The notes under the pieces: generated by a model
Told to the model about the DNA's origin: nothing
The model's database searches: none
The model's input: the letters and a program-made list of their open reading frames with translations, nothing else
Program-made: the position numbers and the translations under genes
Part shown: one piece after another, positions 1 to 9,391 of the stretch
How the letters are laid out: each line of letters opens with the position of its first letter
How positions within the stretch are numbered: the first letter of the stretch is position 1
Assembly (NCBI GenBank): GCA_030706745.1
Contig: JAUZNX010000003.1
Location: 186,001-250,000, forward strand
Length of the DNA stretch: 64,000 bases
Source of the DNA: Bacteroidota bacterium
GTDB lineage: Bacteria; Bacteroidota; Ignavibacteria; Palsa-1295
Direction of reading: 5' to 3'

Positions 1-921
1 GGCAGCAAATAAGATGCTTTCATCAACAGCAGACTGAGATGGGGCTTCCTCCGAGAGCTTCATCTCTGACACAAAATAGAATGGCTTTTCAATTTCCGCC
101 ACGACGGCATCTTCATGTCGGATGCGGATGCGAAGCTTATAGGAATCTCCCGCCAGCCCATCAATATCGAGTGCACCGACGACTGGAAGAGTCTCGCCGG
201 CAATTGATAGTTTCACCGACCCGGTAAGTACCTCCCTACCTGTGCCATCGACCACACTGGATACGACTTCCATACTTTGGGAAGGATCAATCAGCGGACG
301 GGGCACATATACTTCCGTGTAATAGTAGAGTTTTGTGTAATTTTCACCAAACACCGCAGATGGATTCGGAGTCAATATCTCTCCTGCCTTCTCGAATGGA
401 CTTGTCTTTCCGAGTGACTTCTTCGCGGAGGACGCCATTTCAATCCCACCGAGCGCGAAGTGAGAATTCTCACGAGACGGAAGAGAAAGCGGAATCAGAA
501 TTGTATCATAAATTGGCTTTCCATCTTTTGCGCCTCGCTGCCAAAGAAATGCCGCGTTTGTCGTCGGTGCATATGGGATAGTAAATCCAGCGGCGCCCAA
601 AAGCTTATTCGCGCCTAAAGAATCAACCTGCGCCTTTGTGCCAGTATGGCGCAGAGTATCGTTAATATCCTTGTTCGCAATCAATGCTCCGTTTTGCCAG
701 ATTTCGGTGCGCGCCCGGACCAATGCTGTCCAATTGTTGCCACTTTGATGGAATGCCAGCGCACGCTCTAAGACACCATAGAAGATTTCGACTTCACAGC
801 GGGTGCTGTCATATCTGAACGCTACCGCATCAGCTTCGACAGGCCCTTGCTGAGCGCGAGTAGCGGTGATGAGAACGGAAAGCGTCGCGAGGGCGAAAAG
901 AATAGAGCGAGTTGAGATCAT
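1..921 (-). CDS. Secreted protein, C-terminus cut by window edge (GWxTD-like?)
   Basis: An open frame begins with ATG at 921 and stays open to base 1, so the C-terminus lies outside the window. The first 24 residues form a clear signal peptide (MISTRSILFALATLSVLITA, then TRAQ), so the product is exported. The following part has VEIFYGVLERALAFHQ and alternating hydrophobic residues typical of beta-rich domains. This resembles the N-terminal half of the GWxTD-domain proteins often found near type IX secretion genes in Bacteroidota, but the diagnostic motif would lie beyond the edge, so the family assignment is a guess. It follows the PorV-like gene by about 97 bases on the same strand and may be co-transcribed. 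Confidence 0.6.
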   Translation of the reverse strand, partial: MISTRSILFALATLSVLITATRAQQGPVEADAVAFRYDSTRCEVEIFYGVLERALAFHQSGNNWTALVRARTEIWQNGALIANKDINDTLRHTGTKAQVDSLGANKLLGAAGFTIPYAPTTNAAFLWQRGAKDGKPIYDTILIPLSLPSRENSHFALGGIEMASSAKKSLGKTSPFEKAGEILTPNPSAVFGENYTKLYYYTEVYVPRPLIDPSQSMEVVSSVVDGTGREVLTGSVKLSIAGETLPVVGALDIDGLAGDSYKLRIRIRHEDAVVAEIEKPFYFVSEMKLSEEAPSQSAVDESILFAA

Positions 922-1018
922 AATTATACAAAACGAGTCCCAATGTATCTCGCGAACAGAGAAAATGGTTTCAGCATCCCGCCTATCCAAACAACAAGGA
1001 TAAGCGGGAATCGAACTC

Positions 1019-2092
1019 TTATTGGAAGGTGGCGCTAAGTGAAATCCGATGAATCGATCCGAGCGCCCTTGTCAAATTGATCGAATAATCAACGGTGCCG
1101 GAAAAGTCTTCGCTCTTGTAGTGGTATCCAGCACCCGCACCCAGACCAAGCTGATCCTGATTGAACGCATAGCCAAGCCGGAACGCCGCCATATCATTGT
1201 AGATATACTCACCACCAAGGTTGAATTGCTCCGGACCATCAGAATGCGTCGAAAAATCGAAGTCAACATTTAACTTCTGATTTTCAACATTCCCTTGAAA
1301 TATGTCCGTTGCCGCGCCAATTCGAAAGATAAGTGGCAATGCAAAATTGGCCGTTCGGAGATCCGAAGAAAGCGGAGTGCTCTTTTGATTGACTCCGCTT
1401 CCATTGTTGATCAGGACTGACAATGAATTGCCGGTGAAATTCCGATCGGACCCCAAATTCGCCAGATCCATCGAGATCCTCATGTGATAGAAGTCGGTCT
1501 GGTATAAGGAGCCGGCATCGAATGCAAATCCGTCGGCAGCCATGTCTAAGATTGCACTTCGAAGGTACTTGACGGTCGCACCATAGGAAAAGCGATCCGT
1601 CAATGCACCCGCAAGAGTAAGCGCAAAGGATAGATCGTTCGCATTGAACGTTCCGGCATTCGCGTCGTTTTGAATGGTCGAATACGCCAAGCTGCCGTAA
1701 TCGACAAGAGTCAGCGCGGCGCCAAGACGATATCGATCGCTGATCGGCATGGACATACCGATGAATTCATGGGAAATGTCAGCAAACCAGATGGTATGCG
1801 TTGCTTCAACATTGATACCTGGCAGCCGGGCGATACCCGCTGGATTCCAGTACAGCGATGAAATATCGTCCGCCAGTCCACTATAGGCACCGGCCATACC
1901 AGAAGCACGGGCTCCGACCCAGATCTTTGTGAAGACCGACCCGGAGGCCCCAACGTTTGTGAAATTCGCAGACGTCGTCCCCGTCGTGGAAGCTCCTTGC
2001 CCGAACGCTAGATTCGAAACGGCAAGGAACCCACAAAGCAACGCAACGGCCCGCATCATATTTCTACGGCTCATATTAGACGCTCGGTTCAT
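1019..2092 (-). CDS. PorV/PorQ-family outer-membrane protein
   Basis: A 357-residue protein with a signal peptide ending near residue 31 (SNLAFGQ). The segment WVGARASGMAGAYSGLADD followed by SLYWNPAGIARL is the hallmark of the PorV/PorQ (UPF0164) family of FadL-like outer-membrane barrels. The rest alternates in the beta-barrel manner (GLGAGAGYHYKSEDF..GTVDYSIN) and ends in an aromatic residue near the C-terminus (SATFQ). In Bacteroidota PorV shuttles type IX cargo to the attachment complex; paralogues may have other roles. It starts 18 bases after the stop of the 1355-residue secreted protein, implying one transcript. The start with upstream GGAAGAGA was chosen; ATGs at codons 7, 12 and 13 are alternatives. 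Confidence 0.85.
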   Translation of the reverse strand: MNRASNMSRRNMMRAVALLCGFLAVSNLAFGQGASTTGTTSANFTNVGASGSVFTKIWVGARASGMAGAYSGLADDISSLYWNPAGIARLPGINVEATHTIWFADISHEFIGMSMPISDRYRLGAALTLVDYGSLAYSTIQNDANAGTFNANDLSFALTLAGALTDRFSYGATVKYLRSAILDMAADGFAFDAGSLYQTDFYHMRISMDLANLGSDRNFTGNSLSVLINNGSGVNQKSTPLSSDLRTANFALPLIFRIGAATDIFQGNVENQKLNVDFDFSTHSDGPEQFNLGGEYIYNDMAAFRLGYAFNQDQLGLGAGAGYHYKSEDFSGTVDYSINLTRALGSIHRISLSATFQ

Positions 2093-2110
2093 GTTCAGTT
2101 CTCTTCCTTA

Positions 2111-5100
2111 CTATTTTGAAATACCGACGACGACCGCGAATTTCGTGGTTGTTTCGCCGATGACGGCGTCATTATTATTCGGATCCTTGGCAATCACTCG
2201 AGCGATTAGAACTTGACTTCCAATACGCTGGCGGCCGGATGTCAGGAGATTCCATTCTTCGACCGAATTCCGGTCACCCGGTCCACGGTTGTAGAAGTAT
2301 GTCGTTGTTGTTTGTGCCGGATTACCAGGATCTTGATAAACAGAATCCTGATAGCCATAATGCTCAAGGGTGTTGATCAGCGTTCCATCGAGCGCATAAA
2401 TCTCGATCGTCGCGCGTGGTGGAAGCCGTGTAAAGAACAGTTTGGCATTGTCAGTAGATGTTTGTCCTAAATGCGTCACGACATACGGGTTCGGTACAAC
2501 CTGGACCTGATCGAGCACATTTTGTGTGTACAAGCTTGCATTCGCTGCATCGACGGTGCTGCCGCCAGTCGTCAGGATCCGGAACTTCGCGCCAGGGAAC
2601 GGCAGGTTCTTTGTGATCCCGCTGAAGGCAAGTGTCACTTTGTCGCCCGGCTGGAAATCACGTAGATGCGGGGTACCAAGCGTTGTGCGACCACCTGTTT
2701 GGAGGTCGGATTTTGCCTCGGGTGCATTGAATATGATCTCGGCACCGGCAACCTTCAAGCGATGGACAACGAGGTGGTTGTATCCACCATTCATGTTGCC
2801 ACTTGTGTCAAATCCTCCGCTCACCGGCACGTCAATCGGCCAGTAGAAGGGGCCGACGGTCGTTGCGATAAGAGTTGGCGAGGTGTGATTTGTTGTAAAT
2901 GGATTTGCATCATCATAATGATACGCATCCATTTCGTACCAGCCTGGATTGGGCACCTTCATAGTGTCAGGATCGGCAGGATGTGCATGGTTCGGATCGT
3001 TGAACCAAGGATATACGAAACCAGCAGAACCAAAGGTATCTTTATAGTAGAGACCATTGTATTCGATTGTATAATTGATGAGGCTGTCCTCAATATGGCG
3101 CAATTCTGCGGAAGGACATCCTGCGATGCGCACGTGTAACGGAAGCACCTGTGGACTAAATGTCACATTGTGCTTCGTATCGGTGATTGTTGGAGCCACG
3201 AAGGACACCTTTTGTGAAGGAGCAAGATCGTGTGGCACTGGAGCGACGGTCGCAGGAGTCTGTTGGAAGTTGTCAAATGACACTTCATACGCAACATTTC
3301 CCAGCGCGCCCATAAATGATGGTCGCGTGTTGCCTTTCGTCGCATTCGAAATCGCACCATAATTATCACTCAAGAGTGCGGTGCGGAGCGACATGCTCAT
3401 AATCGACGTATCGACGCCAGCCGATGCCGATACTCCATCGAGCGAATAACCTGCGCTATCCTGCGTGAAAGTCAGGTCGGCAAGTACCCGAAAGGTCCGA
3501 TCGATTGTTTGTTGCGGTGCGAACGCAGAGTTATCGGTTGTGAAGGCCGAAGAAAATGTCGTGTCAGGTAGAACCTGTCCCAGTTTCTGCTTAACGACGA
3601 TCGGCAATCTTGGTGAAACCTGCGGGAAGTTATAACCTTCCGTTGAGGCTGGCGGATTATGCATACGCGCATACGTATTGTCTAGTCCGTTCTTCGTATC
3701 CGTTACATCCACCCACTCCTGGAGGTAGCTCTTGAATAGAGCAGCCGGCCCATATTCTGCCCACCGAGGCTGGAAGGCGACGTCGATTTCATCATTGGTG
3801 TAGACGGAAAGGAATCGTCCCGAATCGATAATATCGAGCCGCACATCCTCAAGCCCACCGGCCATGCAATTGTTCGCAAGATCGTTCGAGGCGTTATCAG
3901 CGAAATGCGCAATGAACGGTGGCTTTGAAGGGATCTCCTGCACAAAATTCTTGTCTGGAACGATCGCAGTGAAGAGTGGCCCGACCTGGTTGATCGAGTC
4001 AAACTCATCGTACGCTACGAGATAGTAATAATAGCGCACCCCATTCAACAAACCTTCGCTCCCGTTGATGACACCGTCGTGGTTGTCATCGCCCACATCA
4101 AGATAATGATGAGGAATATCATGTGGGGTGCTATTTTTGCGCCGATAATGCCAATGGCTAAAGTGTGCCTGCAATGAATCGATTCGCGTCCATTTATGCA
4201 AGGTTGAACTGTACAAGCCGAATGTATCGATGGCGAACACAGAGTCTGTTGCAAAATCGTAAAGCTGCCATTGCTTCAAAAGCACATCCGGATTAATGCC
4301 ATCTGGACGAATCGTGCTATCATGATCGCTACGTGTCGAACGCCACAGTTGATAGCCAAGAAATGGCAGAGTGGTATCCAGCTTCGTCACACTGCGTCGG
4401 AGCTGTGGCACGAAGATCGTGTCCCGGGTAATGTTGTGCAATCCCGTTACGTAATCAAAACTCTTTTCAGCCGTCGAATCCCATGTGACGAGAACCGCAC
4501 GGTCGAGAGACTTCGTCGTTATAGTTGGAAGTGAAGGCGGGACCGGCGACAGAAAGTGATCCACAACGGCGACATAATTGGTGTCAAAGGCTCCGTTGGT
4601 GTCCTTCGTGATTGTACTATCAAGTACCTTTGGTTCTCCAAAGACTTGATGTGCAAAATCGGTCAGTTGGAGCAAAGCACCAAAGTTGGCTCTGGCATCG
4701 GTCGGGCTGACTCGCGCGACTGTGAACGCCACCGTTGTCTCTACATGCTGCCCTGGTGGCAGGGTAAACGGTCCAGTGCCCATACACATACGCTGATCGT
4801 TCGCGGTCGCGGCAGCGACGTCGCGGGAGCCGGCGGATACGAAGTCATATCGGAGATCTTGCGTCGCAGGATCGTTGTTGATATTCCATGCTCGGAACGT
4901 CACAAGTCCCTGTTGATTTGTCTGGAAGAGACTCTTCGAGCCATAATAACCGTTCAGTGCAGCGCTATCGTCATTCGGAATGATATTGCCATTTGGCCCT
5001 TTGACAGGACTCTCAAGGAAACTCATTCCCAGCATTCCGTGTGCTTGGCCCTTATAAGGAGCGGTCCGATATTGATAAGCCATGTTCAATGCAGAAGGAT

Positions 5101-6178
5101 GCGTATGATACGGCTCCCGAAGCTGTGCAAGATCGGAAACATTTGCATTTGTTGTGGCGACTGCGTCCGATACGTAGCTATTAAAATCATTTCCAGCCCC
5201 ACCGTCTGCAGTACCAAGATCAACATCAAACGCGGGAGCGATCCAGCAGTCTAGCAGACTGTCTGAAGATGAGTTTATGATTCGATAGCGGACAAACACC
5301 ATATCACGATATCGGCCAAAGCTCCAAGAATAAACGACCTCCTGCACATCGATCCCAAACGGATATCCTTGGCCTTCTCGAAACTCCGGATTATTTTTGG
5401 TGTCGGCGTCCGTGTAGAGATTCACAATGTCTTCCTCGGAAACAATTGCCGGCTTGGCCGTCGGCTTAATTTTTTGAAGCGTGGCCAAATCGCGCATGGA
5501 TACATCAGAGATGTAATCGCCGAAATAGAAATTGCGGAAGAGTGTTTTACCGGTCGCAGTATCCCAAAGTGGCCACGCACAGTATGGTGGCGGCACGACG
5601 GTAGAGCTCCCAGAAATGAACTTACCGGTGGTCTTATCATATCGGGGACTGACGTAACTGATGTACTTAGAATCATAATTCGTCTGATCGGTTGCAGTCT
5701 TACCGCCACCATCCACAGCCGCTTTTTCGCCTTCGACGTACCAACCAGCACCCGAGTTCGGATTATATCCGAGATCACAGAGTTTGCGTCGCTTCCCCTG
5801 AATCTGCTTTTTGGTTGCGAACCAAATTCCGCCACCAAAAATGTAGCTATCGCCGGATCCACGTGGCCAGAAGAGGCCTTCATCATTTCCATTGCCGGCG
5901 TAAAATAGCATCCCACTATTGGTATAGTAGAACGACATGTTGCTATAGACATTGAGCTGACGCCGGAAACTCAGCGGCGTCGAACTTCCCTTTTTGCCTT
6001 TCGGGACCAGACGCGCCGAAGAATCCGATGATGTGCATAGCACGAGCGTGAAAACCGCCAGAAGTCCAGCAAGCATAGAGCTTGCCGACCAAAGCGATGT
6101 CAGTCTGCGGATGCGCATGCTGTCAAGCGGCACGCCTGCGCTGAGGGCCGGTGCGCCCAATTGAGTGCGAATTGTCAT
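2111..6178 (-). CDS. Giant secreted protein with C-terminal beta-sandwich domain
   Basis: A 1355-residue protein exported by a hydrophobic signal (LAGLLAVFTLVLCTSS, about residues 37-52). The basic segment before it suggests that the true start may be the ATG at 6118 (residue 21). The body is rich in Thr/Asn/Asp and has a fibronectin-III-like stretch (LPTITTKSLDRAVLVTWDS). The end (VQVVPNPYVVTH, later IEIYALDGTLINTL) resembles the FlgD-like/T9SS C-terminal modules seen in large surface proteins of this group. It lies between a TonB receptor and a PorV-like protein with short gaps, suggesting a shared surface function. No catalytic motif was recognised. The annotation as an exported surface protein is firm; the exact role is unknown. 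Confidence 0.75.
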   Translation of the reverse strand: MTIRTQLGAPALSAGVPLDSMRIRRLTSLWSASSMLAGLLAVFTLVLCTSSDSSARLVPKGKKGSSTPLSFRRQLNVYSNMSFYYTNSGMLFYAGNGNDEGLFWPRGSGDSYIFGGGIWFATKKQIQGKRRKLCDLGYNPNSGAGWYVEGEKAAVDGGGKTATDQTNYDSKYISYVSPRYDKTTGKFISGSSTVVPPPYCAWPLWDTATGKTLFRNFYFGDYISDVSMRDLATLQKIKPTAKPAIVSEEDIVNLYTDADTKNNPEFREGQGYPFGIDVQEVVYSWSFGRYRDMVFVRYRIINSSSDSLLDCWIAPAFDVDLGTADGGAGNDFNSYVSDAVATTNANVSDLAQLREPYHTHPSALNMAYQYRTAPYKGQAHGMLGMSFLESPVKGPNGNIIPNDDSAALNGYYGSKSLFQTNQQGLVTFRAWNINNDPATQDLRYDFVSAGSRDVAAATANDQRMCMGTGPFTLPPGQHVETTVAFTVARVSPTDARANFGALLQLTDFAHQVFGEPKVLDSTITKDTNGAFDTNYVAVVDHFLSPVPPSLPTITTKSLDRAVLVTWDSTAEKSFDYVTGLHNITRDTIFVPQLRRSVTKLDTTLPFLGYQLWRSTRSDHDSTIRPDGINPDVLLKQWQLYDFATDSVFAIDTFGLYSSTLHKWTRIDSLQAHFSHWHYRRKNSTPHDIPHHYLDVGDDNHDGVINGSEGLLNGVRYYYYLVAYDEFDSINQVGPLFTAIVPDKNFVQEIPSKPPFIAHFADNASNDLANNCMAGGLEDVRLDIIDSGRFLSVYTNDEIDVAFQPRWAEYGPAALFKSYLQEWVDVTDTKNGLDNTYARMHNPPASTEGYNFPQVSPRLPIVVKQKLGQVLPDTTFSSAFTTDNSAFAPQQTIDRTFRVLADLTFTQDSAGYSLDGVSASAGVDTSIMSMSLRTALLSDNYGAISNATKGNTRPSFMGALGNVAYEVSFDNFQQTPATVAPVPHDLAPSQKVSFVAPTITDTKHNVTFSPQVLPLHVRIAGCPSAELRHIEDSLINYTIEYNGLYYKDTFGSAGFVYPWFNDPNHAHPADPDTMKVPNPGWYEMDAYHYDDANPFTTNHTSPTLIATTVGPFYWPIDVPVSGGFDTSGNMNGGYNHLVVHRLKVAGAEIIFNAPEAKSDLQTGGRTTLGTPHLRDFQPGDKVTLAFSGITKNLPFPGAKFRILTTGGSTVDAANASLYTQNVLDQVQVVPNPYVVTHLGQTSTDNAKLFFTRLPPRATIEIYALDGTLINTLEHYGYQDSVYQDPGNPAQTTTTYFYNRGPGDRNSVEEWNLLTSGRQRIGSQVLIARVIAKDPNNNDAVIGETTTKFAVVVGISK

Positions 6179-6248
6179 ACAGGTCTTTCGATTCTAAACT
6201 TTTCTTTTTCGTTAAAGCGGGAATTCAATCGTGTTGAGCGACGCTCCG

Positions 6249-9200
6249 TCAAAACCGAACGATCACGTTGAAATATGCGCGGCGAGGAATTTGATAGAAA
6301 AGATGCCGCGAGAGATTGTCATTGCGAAGCCGAGTGAAAGATGCTTGCTGATCGGCAACGGTGACAACGTCGCTCACATTGCCAATTTTATCATGCTGGG
6401 CGATTCTTGCATTATAAAGTGGCTTGCCGAATTGATCGAACGGTCCATTCACCGGGTCGTTCACGTAATCAATCGTACTGCCCCAGACGCCGAGAGAACC
6501 GTCATTATCACCCTGACCCGTCGTCGGAAACACCTCCAAAGGAGTAGTGCGATTGAACACGTTGGATATTTCAAGTTGGAGATCCATCGACAGGGACTTG
6601 AAACTCGGTCCGAGCAAGTCCTCGAATGGAATAGTGCGTGTCAACGTGGCATCCGTCTGGAAGTAATCTGGCTCGCGATCGCCATTGAAATCACCAATTT
6701 GCGCGCCACGGAGATCGTATCGCGTATACGGCACTCCGGACTGATATTCTGTTGTAGCAGCAAGCGAGAATTCCTCCAGGAGCTTCGAACCAAAGAGCGT
6801 CGGACCTTCGCCTTTATTGTAATTCAGGTTGAAGATGAGCTGCGCCACATGAGGCTTATCGAAACTAAGCGGGAACGGCTGGAGCGGAAGTACTGCCTGC
6901 TCCGAATTCGGATCGGCATTGATCAGCTGTGCATAGTTCTCTGTCGCGGAGGTCGATGTTCCTTTCGCGGATGAATACGTGTACTGGAGTTTGACCGAGT
7001 AATTATCTGACATTCGTTTCTCGAGGATGACTTCGATCGCGCGAGAGTTGCCGTATTGATCGTCTGAATAGAGTAAATAGCCAGTTGCGAGCAACGGACT
7101 GGAAATGCGTTGAAGACCAGCATCATTGCGAAGGTCCTTATAAATGCCGTGAATTGAAAGTGAAACGACGTCTGAAACCTGCGTAGAGAATCCAACGCCG
7201 ACTTCCCTGGTGCGTTCCGCTTTCAAGCCACCATTGCCAATGAGATTATTCCCACGCAGCAAAGCCAATCGAAGCAATGCATCGTTACCGGCTGCGTTCT
7301 GCAATGCAGAATAAAGATTCGGTTGCTTGAAATACCAGTTGTACCCAAAATCGAACGTCGTTTGGTCCGTGACGGCATAGGTGATAGCCAAACGCGGCGA
7401 CAACTGCGTTTGCAGCGGCGTTGCTGTTGTGCCCGTACCGATCGGATCATAGATATTATTGATCGTCTTGGTCCCGGGCTGATACATGTCAAATCGAAGC
7501 CCTGGGTTGAATGTAATGTCACTGAACTCCATCTTATCCGAAACGTTGATCGCCCCGGTATACGGATGAACGTAAAAGGAGTCCTTGAAAGGATTCGCAT
7601 CCCACGGGAGCCCGTTAGAATATTGAAAGAGTGACATATAATTGCCTTCGACTCCGCCTGATAGATAGTGCGATCCGATTTGCACCGAATACTGACCCTT
7701 AAATTGGCTCTGTCCGGTATTTTCCTGGCTGATCCCATAGACATTTCCTACCGTAGGAAATATGCCAGGAAGCCCGTAGGCGTTATTGGTTGTATACGTA
7801 ATCGGTGGTCCTTCAATATGACCAGTGAAGGGATTCACTCCGGGCACGGAATTTCCGTATGGCTGAGTCGGATTCGCTGGATTCGGAATCTGTTGCGAAA
7901 CTTGCGTGAAGATATCGATGATCCCGTCGCCGCCCTTTATGACACTCTGATCCTGATCGTTCCATGTGTAATTATCCGCGATGGACATGAACTTCGGTGA
8001 GTGAAGCGCATCGACGGGCTGGGATTGATCGTACTTGCCAGTCTGCGAATTGATGATGCTATACGCCCCGGTCAATTCGAGAACTCCATCGCCGATCTGA
8101 CCGCGAGCATTAAAATCATAGACATTATTGACTGTGTTCGAAGCAGGAAGGTAGTAAGGATCTAAATAGAGGAAGCTCGCATCGTTAATGAGATCGGTTT
8201 CCGAACTCAGTTCCGCATCAGCCGACATATTAAAGCCGAAAGCATCGAATGTCAATTTGGCACTTCCATAGCGGCGCCATCGGCTATCGTGTGGGAGTTG
8301 ACCAACATTGTTCCCCAGCGGATCGGTAACTCCAAGTCCATCATTGACAAGAGTCGGATCCGTAAAAACATTATAATACTTGAAGGAATTAAGTTTTGCG
8401 GTCACAGCATATTTTACCGCGTCCGTCACAAGTGGTCCGCTAACGGAGACTTCATAGAGGTTATCCCCTGCCGGCATCTGTTTAAAGCCGTTGGAAGACG
8501 TACCAAACAACGCCGGGATCTCGGTTCGATAGTGAGCCGACACATCCAGCGTATTGGTCCCCTGTTTGGTCTGCGTATTGACCATACCACCGGTAAATCC
8601 ACCTTTCGAGGCATCGGCATTGCCTGTTACAACGTCAACTTCGGAGATAGCCAGACGCGAAATTGATTGCTGGAGTGTGCTCGTGCGCCCAGTCAAGGGA
8701 TCGCTGATTTCGACATTGTTAATCTTAATAGCGTTCTGAGTACCACGGCTGCCATGGACTGAGAATCCGCCATTCGAATTGTCCTGGACCAATCCGGGAG
8801 TCAGCAAAATAACTTGATCGAGCCGCTGTCGTGAAGGCATGCTCATGAGGACTGACGGGGCGAACTTGGTCGAAATGTCAGTTTTCGTCTTGTCTACTTG
8901 TTTATCACTGGTGACGATAATAGTGACATTCTTGGAACCGAGCTTGAAGTTGAGTGAGGTCGTAATGTCGGACTGAACCTTTACATGGTAAGCCGTATCC
9001 GGTACGTAACCGGCGTACTTTGCTACCACGGTGTAATTCTCGCTCGGGGGGAGATTGATGATTGTCGCAACCCCGTTCTCTTTGCTGTACGCCCCCTGCT
9101 TGGTTTCGAGAACCTGCACGCTAGCATGGAGGAGCGGCTCGCCAGTCTTAGCGTCGACCAACTTCGCGCTGATCTTACCGTACTGCGCCTCGGCCGTTCG

Positions 9201-9293
9201 AGCGGTGCAAAGACCGACAATTGCCAGTGCCCCAAAGAGTAGAATTCTATGTCTCATACCAGTTTGAAATTTCCGTTTCACGAGTCTTCGCAT
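6249..9293 (-). CDS. TonB-dependent outer-membrane receptor with carboxypeptidase-like N-domain
   Basis: 1014 residues. After a signal peptide (ILLFGALAIVGLCTARTAEAQ) comes a carboxypeptidase-regulatory-like beta domain (GKISAKLVDAKTGEPLLHASVQV...GYVPDTAYHVKV, residues about 38-115), then a plug domain (RQRLDQVILLTPGLVQDN, GFSVHGSRGTQNAIKINNVEI, GGFTGGMVNTQTKQG) and a long barrel ending in YFNVIVRF with a terminal aromatic. This is the usual build of CarboxypepD_reg/TonB receptors (Pfam PF13715-type plus PF07715) that import large substrates. Substrate is unknown. Start at 9293 is preceded by GAGG; the ATG at 9257 would also leave a complete signal peptide. Only 70 bases separate it from the downstream giant secreted gene. 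Confidence 0.88.
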   Translation of the reverse strand: MRRLVKRKFQTGMRHRILLFGALAIVGLCTARTAEAQYGKISAKLVDAKTGEPLLHASVQVLETKQGAYSKENGVATIINLPPSENYTVVAKYAGYVPDTAYHVKVQSDITTSLNFKLGSKNVTIIVTSDKQVDKTKTDISTKFAPSVLMSMPSRQRLDQVILLTPGLVQDNSNGGFSVHGSRGTQNAIKINNVEISDPLTGRTSTLQQSISRLAISEVDVVTGNADASKGGFTGGMVNTQTKQGTNTLDVSAHYRTEIPALFGTSSNGFKQMPAGDNLYEVSVSGPLVTDAVKYAVTAKLNSFKYYNVFTDPTLVNDGLGVTDPLGNNVGQLPHDSRWRRYGSAKLTFDAFGFNMSADAELSSETDLINDASFLYLDPYYLPASNTVNNVYDFNARGQIGDGVLELTGAYSIINSQTGKYDQSQPVDALHSPKFMSIADNYTWNDQDQSVIKGGDGIIDIFTQVSQQIPNPANPTQPYGNSVPGVNPFTGHIEGPPITYTTNNAYGLPGIFPTVGNVYGISQENTGQSQFKGQYSVQIGSHYLSGGVEGNYMSLFQYSNGLPWDANPFKDSFYVHPYTGAINVSDKMEFSDITFNPGLRFDMYQPGTKTINNIYDPIGTGTTATPLQTQLSPRLAITYAVTDQTTFDFGYNWYFKQPNLYSALQNAAGNDALLRLALLRGNNLIGNGGLKAERTREVGVGFSTQVSDVVSLSIHGIYKDLRNDAGLQRISSPLLATGYLLYSDDQYGNSRAIEVILEKRMSDNYSVKLQYTYSSAKGTSTSATENYAQLINADPNSEQAVLPLQPFPLSFDKPHVAQLIFNLNYNKGEGPTLFGSKLLEEFSLAATTEYQSGVPYTRYDLRGAQIGDFNGDREPDYFQTDATLTRTIPFEDLLGPSFKSLSMDLQLEISNVFNRTTPLEVFPTTGQGDNDGSLGVWGSTIDYVNDPVNGPFDQFGKPLYNARIAQHDKIGNVSDVVTVADQQASFTRLRNDNLSRHLFYQIPRRAYFNVIVRF

Positions 9294-9350
9294 TATGATC
9301 CTCGTTCTTTGTCGCTATTTGATTCGAAGCAAGAACACATGAAGGCACTC

Positions 9351-9378
9351 GGAGTCGCGGCCATTTCGCCGCGACTCC
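9351..9378 (-). terminator. Perfect 11-bp hairpin downstream of T9SS cargo gene
   Basis: Arms GGAGTCGCGGC and GCCGCGACTCC are exactly complementary around a 6-base loop, 13 bases past the stop of the gene on the minus strand. It lacks a clear T tract in that direction, so it may be a weak terminator or mRNA-stabilising hairpin. Confidence 0.5.
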
Positions 9379-9391
9379 CTTTCGAAGCCAA

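Noticed and set aside
4556-5254. 232-codon frame antisense to the giant secreted protein
   Set aside because: Codon shadow; the opposite strand has a signal peptide and folded domains.
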